From the NCBI GenBank assembly GCA_963768945.1, contig CAVYJW010000008.1:682001-746000 (forward strand): a stretch of 64,000 nucleotides of DNA, written 5' to 3'. The notes beneath the pieces were generated by a model. That model made no database searches, had not been told where the DNA came from, and was given only the letters and a program-made list of their open reading frames with translations. Numbering within the stretch: the stretch's first letter is position 1; the number at the start of each line of letters is the position of its first letter. Shown here in pieces: positions 1 to 9,282 of this stretch. Source of the stretch: RYN-230 sp963768945 (GTDB lineage: Bacteria > Actinomycetota > Actinomycetes > Streptosporangiales > Streptosporangiaceae). The position numbers and the translations under genes are program-made.

Positions 1-722
<722 letters not shown>

Positions 723-880
723 ACGGGAATCTCATTTACCTCGGAGATGGGAGCGGCACACACACTGGCGCCAGCCCCATTCTATTCGCTGCTGACCACC
801 GAGCCATCCGGTGAACGCGGCGGGCCCAGCCCGGGGTCGGACGATCCCGGCGGATCGAACGTTGCGGAACCCGAAATTAT

Positions 881-1748
881 GCCGGACGGAGCGGGCCAGC
901 GACGCGTTCGTCAACATCCCCGGCGTGCTGCCCGGGATGCCGGCGGCACAGGCCCTCACCATGATCTCCCGGCTGCCCGGGGTCGCCGCGAGCGCGGGCT
1001 ACCTGGGACTGAATGCCAACCCGGTGGTGCACGGCAAGGTCAACGACTCGTTCCTGACCGACGACCTTACCGGCAGCTTCGCCGGCCGGGCTTCACCGCC
1101 GACGGCTTCGGCCAGGACCGGATGACGGTCCTGGCCGGGCGGCTGCCGGCGGTCGGCTCGACCGGCCAGACCGCGATGACCCCCAGCTTGGCCCGGACGT
1201 TCGGCGTGGGAGTCGGCGGGCGCGTGACCTACCAGCTTTACCACCAGGACCTCCGGACCGGCCAGAATGTCCCCGCGGGTCGCGTCACGTTCCCGGTGAC
1301 CGCGATCGTGGACATCCCGCCCGCCGTGCTGTCCCTGGCGCTGACCGTGCTCTCCTTGGTCCGGCGGCGGCGCGGGGAACTGGCTCTGCTCAAGGCGCTG
1401 GGCATGACCCGGCGGCAACTCCGGGAGATCGTCGCCTGGCAGACCACGCTGACGCTCGTGGTGGCGGTGGTGATCGGCGTACCGCTCGGCGTCGCCGGGG
1501 GCCGCTGGGCCTGGCACGCCTTCGCCGGGTCGCTCGGCGTGGTCCCGGTCACGGTAATCCCCCTGGCCGTCCTGGTGCCCGGAGCAGCCTTCCTGCTCCT
1601 CGCGGGAAACCTGCTGACCCTGGCCCCGCGACCGTCGCCGCCCGCACCACCCCGGCCGCGGCGCTGCGGGCCGGGTAACCCGCGCCCGCCATCCCTCGGG
1701 CCGTTGCCGCTGGCCCTCGGCCGCCACTCGCTTGGGCCAGATCACTAG
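881..1748 (+). pseudogene. broken ABC transporter permease (FtsX/MacB type)
   Basis: Remnant of an FtsX-family permease. A periplasmic-domain-like segment (VNIPGVLPGMPAAQAL onward) is read in one frame from about 900 to 1090. The text then continues in the next frame (GQDRMTVLAGRLP, about 1110-1310), so there is a frame change near 1085-1110. After the segment ending AIVDIPPAV the sequence jumps directly to a C-terminal core, VRRRRGELALLKALGMTRRQ plus two hydrophobic segments, which implies an internal deletion near 1320. No ATPase partner is adjacent. The N-terminal transmembrane part is missing, so this is a decayed gene and not a functional permease. Confidence 0.7.
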
Positions 1749-1892
1749 GTACCGCCGCCTAAGCACTCCGCCCGCCTAGGTATCCCGGTTCCGGGCCGAG
1801 ATAAGGCATCTGCCCGATGCGGCACTGGGGGCCTTACGGCGAGCCTCGATGGTGTGCGGTCATGACCGTGGCCGCCAACCAAGGAGGATGTC

Positions 1893-2087
1893 GTGCATTC
1901 AGTGATCCAGTCGGCCGTGGCAGCCGAGCACGTCAAGGACATGCTCGACCACGCCGCGCAAGACAGCCGGGCCCGTGAGGCCCGCCGCAACCGTCCGGGC
2001 CGCCGCTGGCGGCGGCACGCTGGCGTGGCTGCCTCGTCCGGCGCCGGCCGCCGCGGCGCGGCGGCCACCGAGTGCTGCCCCGACTAG
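1893..2087 (+). CDS. small basic protein of unknown function
   Basis: A 64-residue frame opening with GTG at 1893, preceded by a strong ribosome binding site AAGGAGG (1881-1887). The N-terminal half is an amphipathic helix-like stretch (VIQSAVAAEHVKDMLDHAAQ). The second half is very rich in Arg and Ala. Short proteins of this build (helical N-terminus, then an Arg-rich tail) are common and unassigned in actinobacteria. The function is unknown. The good Shine-Dalgarno is the main support, and the C-terminal half could be GC-rich noise. Confidence 0.5.
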   Translation: MHSVIQSAVAAEHVKDMLDHAAQDSRAREARRNRPGRRWRRHAGVAASSGAGRRGAAATECCPD

Positions 2088-2115
2088 CCCCATGGCGGGC
2101 CAGCCTGGCCCGGTT

Positions 2116-2145
2116 TCTCCGGGCCCTCCACGGAGGGCCCGGAGA
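2116..2145. terminator. strong hairpin, probable terminator
   Basis: Perfect inverted repeat: 14-base arms (2116-2129 and 2132-2145) around a 2-base centre. It lies about 30 bases after the stop of the small gene ending at 2087. There is no T-run, which is usual in GC-rich actinobacteria. It would serve as a factor-independent or RNA-stabilising hairpin. Confidence 0.55.
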
Positions 2146-2259
2146 GGCCCGGCCGCCACGACTTCCGGGACGGGCCCGTACCACCAGCACCATGGGTCAC
2201 GTTGATCGTGGCTGCTGTGCCGACCTTTCCTACGGACGGTGCGTTTTTCCGGGGCCACG

Positions 2260-2377
2260 TTTCACGCGCGACGTGCGTTATGGCGGGTGATTTGTCCGGT
2301 TTGGGCGAACGCTCCGCGTGAAATGTGGGCGGGAGGGGCCAGTCTGACTCGTGGGACCGGGAGCAGTGCGGCGGCAG
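2260..2377 (+). repeat. dispersed 118-bp hairpin repeat, copy 1
   Basis: This segment aligns without gaps to 63875-63992 at the other end of the window. By hand count about 104 of 118 positions are identical. Each copy opens with TTTCACGCG and has CCGCGTGAAA about 55 bases later, followed by a conserved GC-rich tail. In this copy the two hairpin arms have diverged from each other, so pairing is imperfect. It lies between the small gene at 1893-2087 and the gene at 2564. No coding frame is shared between the copies. Confidence 0.75.
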
Positions 2378-2527
2378 GCCGGGCATGGACACACGGCAGG
2401 GTGCGGCGGACCCTGAACGCCGTCCTGAGCCAGGAACCCTGCCACCCAGAACCCAGGAGCCCCGACCGTGTGAGAGTTTCACCCATGTCGTGGCCAGCCC
2501 GGAGGGTGCGGCCATCGGGATCCCGCT

Positions 2528-2543
2528 TTGAACGGGTGTTCGA
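2528..2543 (+). promoter_or_regulatory. candidate LexA (SOS) box overlapping a -35 element
   Basis: The sequence TTGAACGGGTGTTCGA differs at one base from the mycobacterial-type SOS consensus TCGAAC-N4-GTTCGA. Its first six bases (TTGAAC, 2528-2533) also look like a -35 element. TATTGT (2552-2557) follows after 18 bases and the ATG is at 2564. LexA binding here would cover the promoter, which fits repression of the gene 2564-2941 until DNA damage. Confidence 0.65.
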
Positions 2544-2563
2544 TTATTTGCTATTGTCGTGGC

Positions 2564-2941
2564 ATGGCAGCGTACGTTCCGCCTGGCTGGCCGACGGGGG
2601 TGCACCCGCCAGGCAGTACCGACTTCGAGGTCACCGCGGTGGCCTGGCTGCTCGACGTGGTGCCACCCGACTACCGGCTGTATGGGGTGCTGCGGCGCCA
2701 TCCGATCGCGCTGGCCACCATGGCCCGTCACCACGTGGCGGCGTGCGTGCAGGGAGCCCGCGAGGGATACCGCAGCGCCCGGACCGAACTGGGTGGGGCC
2801 CTCCCCGCACACGGGGTTGACGCGGTGCTGGCCGCCTACCGCAGCGAGGGCCGCCGGCTCGTGGACACCGCGCGGGCCGTCGATCTGATCGGCCGGGCCC
2901 TGCGTGGCGAGGTGTTCAGCCCGCGGCTCCGCGCCGAGTAA
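2564..2941 (+). CDS. conserved actinobacterial small protein, probably SOS-controlled
   Basis: 125 residues, no transmembrane segment, no catalytic motif that I recognise. The N-terminus is Pro-rich (VPPGWPTGVHPPG), followed by a helical segment (TAVAWLLDVVPPDYRLYGVLRRHP) and Arg/Ala-rich helices. This pattern is familiar from unassigned actinobacterial proteins of about 110-125 residues. ATG 2564 is chosen because it lies only six bases after the -10-like TATTGT, so the message is probably leaderless. No ribosome binding site is evident. An in-frame start at 2528 would fall inside the promoter. The overlapping candidate LexA site suggests a DNA-damage role, but this is inference from the promoter only. 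Confidence 0.8.
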   Translation: MAAYVPPGWPTGVHPPGSTDFEVTAVAWLLDVVPPDYRLYGVLRRHPIALATMARHHVAACVQGAREGYRSARTELGGALPAHGVDAVLAAYRSEGRRLVDTARAVDLIGRALRGEVFSPRLRAE

Positions 2942-3052
2942 GCCCGCGGCGGGCGGGCACGCCTAGGCAGTCCGCACGGGGCAGTCCGCACGGGGTAGTC
3001 CGCACGGGTAAGGCGTGCCCTGGGTGGGCCGCGCCCGGCTGGACGGGGGCGT

Positions 3053-5326
3053 TCAGGGGGTGGCACGGATGACCAGGACGGCCATGCCATCCATCGCGGG
3101 GTGACCGCCGAAGGTCTGGACTTCCTCGTGGACCTTGTCCGCGACCACGTCCGCGGTCAGCCCGGCGCATGCCGCGAGCAACCGCGCCAGCCCGTCGTCG
3201 TCATCGAGGAGCCGGTCGCCGTCGCGCCGCCTGGTCACACCGTCGGTGACGCAGAGCAGCAGGTCCCCGGGGCTGAGCGTGACCTCCTGGGCGGTGAAGC
3301 CCTGCCCCTCGATCACGCCGAGCACCGGCTGGGGGGCCGCGGCGCTCTCGGGGTGTCCCTGGCCCCGCAACGCCAGCGGCAGCGGCTGGCCTGCGCAGGC
3401 CAGCGAGATCCGGGCCGGAGCACCCGCCACGATCTCCCCGTGCTCGATCTCCCTGTGCTCGATCTCCCCGTGGACCAGGGTCAGGAACGTGCCCGGCACG
3501 CGCTCGTCGAGGACCAGCTGATTCAGCCGGTCCAGCACGGCGGGGATGCCGAGCCCGGCTGACCCCAGGATGCGCAGGGCGTTGCGGGCCAGTGAGGTGA
3601 GCGCCAGGGTGGCAGGGGCCGTCCCGCACACCTCGCCGATGGCGAACCGCCAGCGTCCCCCGGCCACCGGGAACACGTCACAGAAATCGCCGCCGCCCGC
3701 GTCGGCCCTGGAAAGGCCGGCCCTGGTCAGGTCGGTACTGGGCAGGTCGTGCGCGAAGGCCAGCTCGATGCCGGGGACCCGGGGCAGTTCGGGTGGCACC
3801 ACGCTGGCGCGCAGGGCATCGCAGGCCTGCCGGTGCTGCGCGGCGAGCCGGGAGTTCTCCAGGGCCAGCGCGATCCGGCCCGCCAGGTCTTCGGCCAGTC
3901 CCTGCACCTCGCGGGATGGCCGCCCGCCGTGCGGGCCGCCCAGGATGAGCAGCCCCAGCGGGCCGGCCTGGGTGGTCAGCGGGAAGCACCAGGCACCCCG
4001 CGCGGCCAGGTCAGCCACGCCTGGCGGGGCATCCGCTGGGACCAGCGCGGCCAGCGGCCATGAGCGGGGGCCACCGGCCTGCGACCCGGTGCTGCCACCC
4101 CGGGCGGCGCCCGGGGAGCCACCCGGGGCGATGCCCGGGGGTGCATGGTCGCAGCCGAGGTTCAGCAGCCAGGTCAGCGTGCCGGCTTGCGACTCGTCCG
4201 CGTGGCGGGCCACGGTGAGCCGCAGGTCACCGCCGGGACCGGCAAGCAGGACCGCACACCACGCCGCGAGCCGGGGCACGGCCACCTGCCCGGCCACGGC
4301 GAGGATCCGCTCCTGGTCCAGCGGGCCGGCCAGCAGCGTGCTGGCTTCGGCCAGCACCCCCATCCGGGCGCGCCGGGCCCGCTCCAGCTCGGCCAGGCGG
4401 GCGCGTTCCAGGACCGGCCCCATCTGGTCCGCCAGCTGCTTGAGCTGCTGGACGTCACCGTCCGCGAATCGGCCGGGACGAGCGGCCGCGACCGCCAGCA
4501 CCCCCGTCACCCGGCCGTCCACGATGAACGGCACGGTCGAGACGGACGGTGCGGTGCGCAGCCACGCAGCCGGGCTGAGCCCGCTGGCGGCGCGTACCCC
4601 CAGATCCCCGTCCTCGTCCGCGGCCAGGGCATACGCACTGTCGGCGGATGTGATCGCCCGGGCCGACGCCACGCACTGGCCCAGCAGCACGTCATAGCCG
4701 GACTCGGCAGGCATGCTGCTCTCGGTCCCCGTCGCCGCAGGCCCGCCACCGGCCGGCCCGGTACTGGCAGGCCCGGTGCTGGCCGGCCTGGTACTGGCAG
4801 GCCCGGTGCCGACGCTCCACGGGCCGGCCGGCACCACGGCGTCCAGGGCCTCCGGGCCGGCCCCGGGTGCCCCGGCCGGCCCGCCGGGAAGGCCCATCCG
4901 GAACCAGACGGCCTTGGCGTCGGTCCCGTAGCTGACCCCCCACGCGGCGGCCAGGGCGGAGGGCAGCAGGAGGCCGCGGCCGCTGGTGCGCTCGGCGGGA
5001 ACGGTGTCGTTGCGTGCGGGACCGGGCACCATCCGGGCCGGGTGACTGTCCCGGACCACGACCTCCACCGCACCCGCGGCGAGCTTGCAGGTGACCTGGA
5101 CCTGGGTGCCGGCGTGCACCACCGCGTTGGTTACCAGCTCGCTGGTCAGCAGGACCGCGTCATCGACGAGGCCGCCGTCTGCCGCCGCGTCCGCGTCCGC
5201 AGCTGCTCCGGCCCCCGATTCCAGCCAGGAACACAGCGTGTCGCGCACGAACTTGCGGGCCGCCGCGACGGCGGCAGGCTCAGGCAGGTACGCCGCGCTG
5301 GCGACGAGGTCCTTGCGTCCCTTCAC
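3053..5326 (-). CDS. PP2C-type SpoIIE phosphatase with RsbW-like ATPase and GAF domains
   Basis: 757 residues combining three modules. First, a histidine-kinase-like ATPase of the anti-sigma type (about 10-150; N box ELVTNAVVHA, G1 VRDSHP, G2 SGRGLLL). Second, a GAF-like sensor region (about 215-500) after a Gly/Pro/Thr-rich linker with repeated STGPA-type units. Third, a C-terminal SpoIIE phosphatase domain (about 520-757; GGGDFCDVF, SLACAGQPLPLAL, LLCVTDGVTR, DGMAVLVIR). Such proteins control partner-switching cascades of anti-sigma factors and antagonists. Two positions deviate from the usual motif: GEVCG replaces GDV-G, and DGMAVLV replaces DD-A-LV. Metal binding may therefore differ. No anti-anti-sigma gene is adjacent. 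Confidence 0.88.
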   Translation of the reverse strand: MKGRKDLVASAAYLPEPAAVAAARKFVRDTLCSWLESGAGAAADADAAADGGLVDDAVLLTSELVTNAVVHAGTQVQVTCKLAAGAVEVVVRDSHPARMVPGPARNDTVPAERTSGRGLLLPSALAAAWGVSYGTDAKAVWFRMGLPGGPAGAPGAGPEALDAVVPAGPWSVGTGPASTRPASTGPASTGPAGGGPAATGTESSMPAESGYDVLLGQCVASARAITSADSAYALAADEDGDLGVRAASGLSPAAWLRTAPSVSTVPFIVDGRVTGVLAVAAARPGRFADGDVQQLKQLADQMGPVLERARLAELERARRARMGVLAEASTLLAGPLDQERILAVAGQVAVPRLAAWCAVLLAGPGGDLRLTVARHADESQAGTLTWLLNLGCDHAPPGIAPGGSPGAARGGSTGSQAGGPRSWPLAALVPADAPPGVADLAARGAWCFPLTTQAGPLGLLILGGPHGGRPSREVQGLAEDLAGRIALALENSRLAAQHRQACDALRASVVPPELPRVPGIELAFAHDLPSTDLTRAGLSRADAGGGDFCDVFPVAGGRWRFAIGEVCGTAPATLALTSLARNALRILGSAGLGIPAVLDRLNQLVLDERVPGTFLTLVHGEIEHREIEHGEIVAGAPARISLACAGQPLPLALRGQGHPESAAAPQPVLGVIEGQGFTAQEVTLSPGDLLLCVTDGVTRRRDGDRLLDDDDGLARLLAACAGLTADVVADKVHEEVQTFGGHPAMDGMAVLVIRATP

Positions 5327-5349
5327 GTGCCCTCTTGGGTTTTAGACGA

Positions 5350-6018
5350 TCAAGCACGGTCGCCCACGATCGGCGCCGGCCGTGACCAGCCATCGCCAGC
5401 TCTGTACTCCCGCACCACCTTCGCGGGGACGCCGGCGATCACGCAGCGGTCAGGCACCATCCCGCGGACCACCGAGCCCGCGGCCACCACCACATTACGG
5501 CCGATCTGCGCGCCCGGCAGCACGATCACGCCAGCTCCTAGCCAGGTTCCCGGGCCGATGGAGACCGCGGTGTTGCTCGGCCACTGACGCCCGATCGGCA
5601 AGTCCGGGTCCGTGTACCCATGGTTCTGATCGGTGATGTACACGTACGGGCCGGTAAACACATCATCACCGATCATGATCGAATGGTGCGCGATGATGTG
5701 GCTGCCGCGGCCGATCACGCAGCGGTTTCCGACCCGCAGCACCGGCGTGTCGCCGAGATGGTGTCCGGGAACCAAGCCCGCGGTCAGGCTGACCTCGGCC
5801 CCGATCAGCGTGCCGGTGCCGATCTCGATCCACGCTTCGCCATAGAGCGTCCCGATCGGGAAGGACATGATCGAGGCTGGGCCGAACGCGGCGAACCGGC
5901 GGCCGGCCGGGGTGGCCGCAGTGATCGCGCCTGCCTGCTGGGCGGTCTGCCAGGCCCGGTGCACCAGACGCCACGCCAGCTTGCGGTAACCCCTGGCGAG
6001 AGCTTCCTTGGCCGGCAT
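5350..6018 (-). CDS. hexapeptide-repeat acyltransferase (WbbJ/maltose acetyltransferase type)
   Basis: 222 residues. Left-handed beta-helix hexapeptide repeats run from about residue 60 to 200 (IGTGTLIGAEVSL, IGRGSHIIAHHSIMIGDDVF, IGPGTWLGAGVIVLPGAQIG). The catalytic-type His is in DQNHGY and the closing motif is VIAGVPAKVVREY. Members transfer acetyl or other acyl groups from CoA or ACP to sugars and similar acceptors. The substrate cannot be told. An extra N-terminal region of about 50 residues precedes the helix. The gene ends 23 bases from the phosphatase start and is co-directional with rlmN upstream (6-base gap), so co-transcription is likely. Confidence 0.85.
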   Translation of the reverse strand: MPAKEALARGYRKLAWRLVHRAWQTAQQAGAITAATPAGRRFAAFGPASIMSFPIGTLYGEAWIEIGTGTLIGAEVSLTAGLVPGHHLGDTPVLRVGNRCVIGRGSHIIAHHSIMIGDDVFTGPYVYITDQNHGYTDPDLPIGRQWPSNTAVSIGPGTWLGAGVIVLPGAQIGRNVVVAAGSVVRGMVPDRCVIAGVPAKVVREYRAGDGWSRPAPIVGDRA

Positions 6019-6024
6019 GAAGGA

Positions 6025-7158
6025 CTACGGTACCCGGGCGCTGATCTGGAGTGTCTCAGGCACCCGGGCCCCAGGTGCCAGCGAGGGCGCGGCGAGCTGG
6101 CCGCAGGCCCCGTCGATCTGGCTGCCCCGCGTGTCGCGCATGGTGACCGGGACCCCGCGGTCCGCCAGCCGGGCCTGGAACTCCGCGCTAGAGCGCGGCT
6201 CGGACGCCGTCCAGCGAGAGCCAGGGGTGGGATTGAGCGGGATCAGGTTCACGTGGGCCAGCCGGCCCGCCAGCAGCCCGGCCAGCGCATCGGCCCGCCA
6301 GGCCTGGTCGTTGATGTCCTTGATCAGCGCATACTCAACGGAAACCCGCCGGCCGGTCGCGGCCGCATAGTCCCACGCGGCGCCGAGCACCTCGGCCACC
6401 TTCCAGCGGCGGTTGACTGGCACCAGCTCGTCGCGCAGCCCGTCGTCGGGGGCATGCAAGGAGACCGCCAGCCGCACCTGCAGGCCTTCCGCGGTCAGCC
6501 GGCGGATGGCGGGGACCAGCCCGACGGTGGAGATGGTCACTGACCGCTGGGAGATGCCGAGGCCGTCGGGAACCGGGTCGGTGATGCGGCGCACGGCCCG
6601 CAGCACGCTGGCGTAGTTGGCGAGCGGCTCGCCCATGCCCATGAACACGATGTTGGAGACCCGGCCCGGGCCGCCCGGCACCTCGCCGCGGGCCAGGGCC
6701 CGTGCGCCCGCGACCACCTGGGCGACGATCTCGGCGGCGGACAGGTTCCTGGTCAGCCCGGCCTGGCCCGTCGCGCAGAACGGGCAGGCCATCCCGCAGC
6801 CCGCCTGGGAGGACACGCACATGGTGACCCGCTGCGGATAGCGCATCAGGACGGACTCGATGAGCGCGCCGTCGAAGGCCCGCCACAGCGTCTTGCGGGT
6901 CGTCCCCTCGTCGCAGGTCAGTTCCTGCTGCGGGGTGAGCAGCCGGGGCAGCAGAGTGCCCGCCAGCAGCGCGCGGGAGGCGGCCGGCAGGTCGGTCATG
7001 TCCGCGGGGTCATCGGTCAGCCGGGCGAAGAAGTGCCGGGCCAGCTGATCGGCGCGGAACGCCGGGCCGCCCAGCTCAGCGGCGGCAGCGCGGCGCTCCG
7101 CCGGATCCAGGTCAGCCAGATGCCGGGGCGGTCGGGCGGGGGTTACTCTGCCAGGCAC
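6025..7158 (-). CDS. rlmN: dual-specificity 23S rRNA/tRNA adenine-C2 methyltransferase RlmN
   Basis: Radical-SAM enzyme that methylates A2503 of 23S rRNA and A37 of some tRNAs. 377 residues, family length. The radical-SAM cluster motif is CGMACPFCATG (CxxxCxxC). Other landmarks are NIVFMGMGEPLANY, STVGLVPAI and SLHAPDD, with a catalytic Cys near the C-terminus (DGACGQL). It sits at the end of the cdsA-frr-pyrH-tsf-rpsB run, as in many actinobacteria, but is separated from cdsA by an opposite-strand gene (7249-8373). The start at 7158 keeps the N-terminal helical domain (PPRHLADLDPAERR). Confidence 0.95.
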   Translation of the reverse strand: MPGRVTPARPPRHLADLDPAERRAAAAELGGPAFRADQLARHFFARLTDDPADMTDLPAASRALLAGTLLPRLLTPQQELTCDEGTTRKTLWRAFDGALIESVLMRYPQRVTMCVSSQAGCGMACPFCATGQAGLTRNLSAAEIVAQVVAGARALARGEVPGGPGRVSNIVFMGMGEPLANYASVLRAVRRITDPVPDGLGISQRSVTISTVGLVPAIRRLTAEGLQVRLAVSLHAPDDGLRDELVPVNRRWKVAEVLGAAWDYAAATGRRVSVEYALIKDINDQAWRADALAGLLAGRLAHVNLIPLNPTPGSRWTASEPRSSAEFQARLADRGVPVTMRDTRGSQIDGACGQLAAPSLAPGARVPETLQISARVP

Positions 7159-7248
7159 CTGTGCTCCGTTGGGAAAGGCCGTTTCGAACGCTTAACAATA
7201 TCCCGGGTGCGGCCGCGGTGACCTGGGGCGGATCAGTAGATTTCGGTT

Positions 7249-8373
7249 ATGCCGACTTTGCGCAGAGGCGGAAGAGAAGGCAATCTCGCCGCCGGGCCGG
7301 GTCGGCCCGAGATCCTGCTCACCAGTGACGGCCCGTATGGCAGCCGCAGGCTGGTCGTGGAGTACGACGGCGTTACCACCGCCGCGTACGTGTACGACCA
7401 GACGGACGTGATCGCCGCGGTCTGGCTCGCCAACCACCAGCCTGCCCCGGCCTCCGCCGACCCGGTGCAGATCGAGGCGGGTCAGGCCCCGGTCATGCCG
7501 GCCGGGCACACCAAGCATCCCGGCGGCGTTCCGCCGCTCGACCCGCGCATCCTCCGCCCGCTGTGGTTCGAGGAGGGTGACGGCGTCGCCCTGGTAGAGG
7601 GCGGCCGGCTACTCGCGGTGGTACCGGGCTGGGCCGACATGTCCCGCGGCATGCCCGGCTACAGCAGGGAATGCATCGGCCAGACCCCCTTCGCGTGGTC
7701 ACTGGACGACGCCATGGAAGGGCTGGGCCCGCGGGCGGACCGGGCCACGGCTTTCTGGCGCTGGCGGGCCAGTGAGGGCTCGTGGGCCGGATTCCAGAAG
7801 GCCGCTCTCGGGCACCTGCTGGGCCGGCTCGGCCCGGGTGCCCGGTACTGGGACGTCAGCGGCGGCCGGCAGCCGCCCGCAGGGGTGTCCGAACGGCCGC
7901 CGACCCGGAGCCGGCCGTTTACCGTGCTGTCCACGCTGGGCATGAGCTGCCAGCGGATGCCGGTCGTCGAGCGGTTCGCGGAGGAGCCCACGTCCTCCGG
8001 CCGGATCGAGCTGGCCCTGGCCACGACGATGGCCAGTCCTGAGGCGGCGCGCATCTTCCTGTGGCTCGCCCACTATCCCTGGCGCGCCGTGACGTGGTTC
8101 GGGCCGGGGCACACGATCAGGTGGTACCACGAGCCCGCTACCTTCCCGCTCGGCGGCGGGAACACCGCGGTGCTGCTGCTCGATGATCCGGCCCAGCTGC
8201 CCGGACCGGAAGTGCCGGACCTGTCCGGCTTCTCCTTCGGTGGCGACCCGGTGCGCTGGCTGTGGGTCATGCCCATCAGCGAACGGGAACGGCTCTTCGC
8301 CAAGGACCGCGGGTCGGCCAGCCTGGTCACGCAGATGGCGGCGCAGCGCCGGAACTGGGTGGTGATGCCATAG
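7249..8373 (+). CDS. Suppressor-of-fused (Sufu) domain protein
   Basis: 374 residues, soluble. The C-terminal half resembles the bacterial Sufu-like family: FTVLSTLGMSCQRMP, then RIELALATTMASPEAARIF, LAHYPWRAVTWFGPGHTI, and a final LWVMPISERERLFAKDRG. The N-terminal 170 residues have no recognised domain (DGVTTAAYVYDQTDVIAAVW; ALVEGGRLLAVVPGWADMSR). Bacterial Sufu proteins are often immunity or toxin-associated factors, but no toxin gene is adjacent here. It is encoded alone on the + strand between rlmN and cdsA. A TAGATT element at 7237-7242, six bases before the ATG, suggests a leaderless message. Confidence 0.7.
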   Translation: MPTLRRGGREGNLAAGPGRPEILLTSDGPYGSRRLVVEYDGVTTAAYVYDQTDVIAAVWLANHQPAPASADPVQIEAGQAPVMPAGHTKHPGGVPPLDPRILRPLWFEEGDGVALVEGGRLLAVVPGWADMSRGMPGYSRECIGQTPFAWSLDDAMEGLGPRADRATAFWRWRASEGSWAGFQKAALGHLLGRLGPGARYWDVSGGRQPPAGVSERPPTRSRPFTVLSTLGMSCQRMPVVERFAEEPTSSGRIELALATTMASPEAARIFLWLAHYPWRAVTWFGPGHTIRWYHEPATFPLGGGNTAVLLLDDPAQLPGPEVPDLSGFSFGGDPVRWLWVMPISERERLFAKDRGSASLVTQMAAQRRNWVVMP

Positions 8374-8415
8374 GGCGCGGCCAGGGCGGATGCGGCCAAA
8401 CGCCAGTGTTGCGAA

Positions 8416-9282
8416 TCAGTGCGAGAGGAAGATCACCAGCAGCAGCCACACCACCGGGGCGGTGATGAGCAGGGAATCGATCCGGTCCAGGATCCCCCCG
8501 TGGCCGGGGAGCACGGTCCCCATGTCCTTGATCTGAAGATCCCGTTTGATCATGGATTCGGACAGGTCCCCGAGGGTCGCCGCACCGACCGCGGCCACGC
8601 CCAGCAGGACGCCCTGCCACCAGGAGCCGTGCAGAAGGAGAGTCAGCAGCAGGACACCGGCGACGATGCAGGCCAGCGCCGAGCCGGCAAAACCCTCCCA
8701 GGTCTTGTGCGGGCTGATCACCGCGGCCATCGGGTGCCGTCCCAGGAGGCTGCCGACCAGGTAGCCCCCGATGTCACTGCAGACCGTGACCACGAGCCAG
8801 GCCAGGACCCGGCGCGGGCCGTCCGGGGCGGCCAGCATCAGCCCGACGAACGACGCCATCAGGGGCAGGTAGACGAGGGTGAAGAGTCCAGCGGTAACGT
8901 CCCGCAGGTAGCCGACGCTGCCACCGGCCATGCGCCAGGCGAGGACGGCGATCGCGGTCAGGGCCAGGGCGGCCACCAGGGGCCGCTCCCCGATGTCGTA
9001 GGCGAGGGCCAGCATGACCGCACCGCCGGCGGCCACCGGGACCAGTGGCAGCCGGATGCCCCGCGCCTCCAGGACGCGGGCCAGTTCCCACATCGCGAGG
9101 GCCACGACGGCGGCCACGTAGATCAAGAACGTGACCTTCACGGTGAACAGGGAGACGAGAGCGATAGCACCCAAGATCACGCCGACCGCTATCGCGGCGC
9201 GCAGGTTGCGGCCGGCCCGGGAGCGTTTCGGCTCCGCACCGTCCGGCCCGGGCCCCGGATGACCGGGACTCATCCCGGCCAC
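8416..9282 (-). CDS. cdsA: phosphatidate cytidylyltransferase
   Basis: Membrane enzyme making CDP-diacylglycerol from CTP and phosphatidate, the branch point to cardiolipin, PE and PI. 288 residues with about eight hydrophobic segments from residue 30. The family signature S-x(8)-K-R-DxK-D is represented by SESMIKRDLQIKDMG, followed by GHGGILDRIDSLL (about 240-268). HKTWEGFAGS is also typical. Homologues often have a long Pro/Gly-rich cytosolic N-terminus. Here a Pro/Gly-rich frame at 9270-9488 fills the gap to frr in a neighbouring reading frame, so the true start may lie upstream behind a frame change. Confidence 0.93.
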   Translation of the reverse strand: MAGMSPGHPGPGPDGAEPKRSRAGRNLRAAIAVGVILGAIALVSLFTVKVTFLIYVAAVVALAMWELARVLEARGIRLPLVPVAAGGAVMLALAYDIGERPLVAALALTAIAVLAWRMAGGSVGYLRDVTAGLFTLVYLPLMASFVGLMLAAPDGPRRVLAWLVVTVCSDIGGYLVGSLLGRHPMAAVISPHKTWEGFAGSALACIVAGVLLLTLLLHGSWWQGVLLGVAAVGAATLGDLSESMIKRDLQIKDMGTVLPGHGGILDRIDSLLITAPVVWLLLVIFLSH

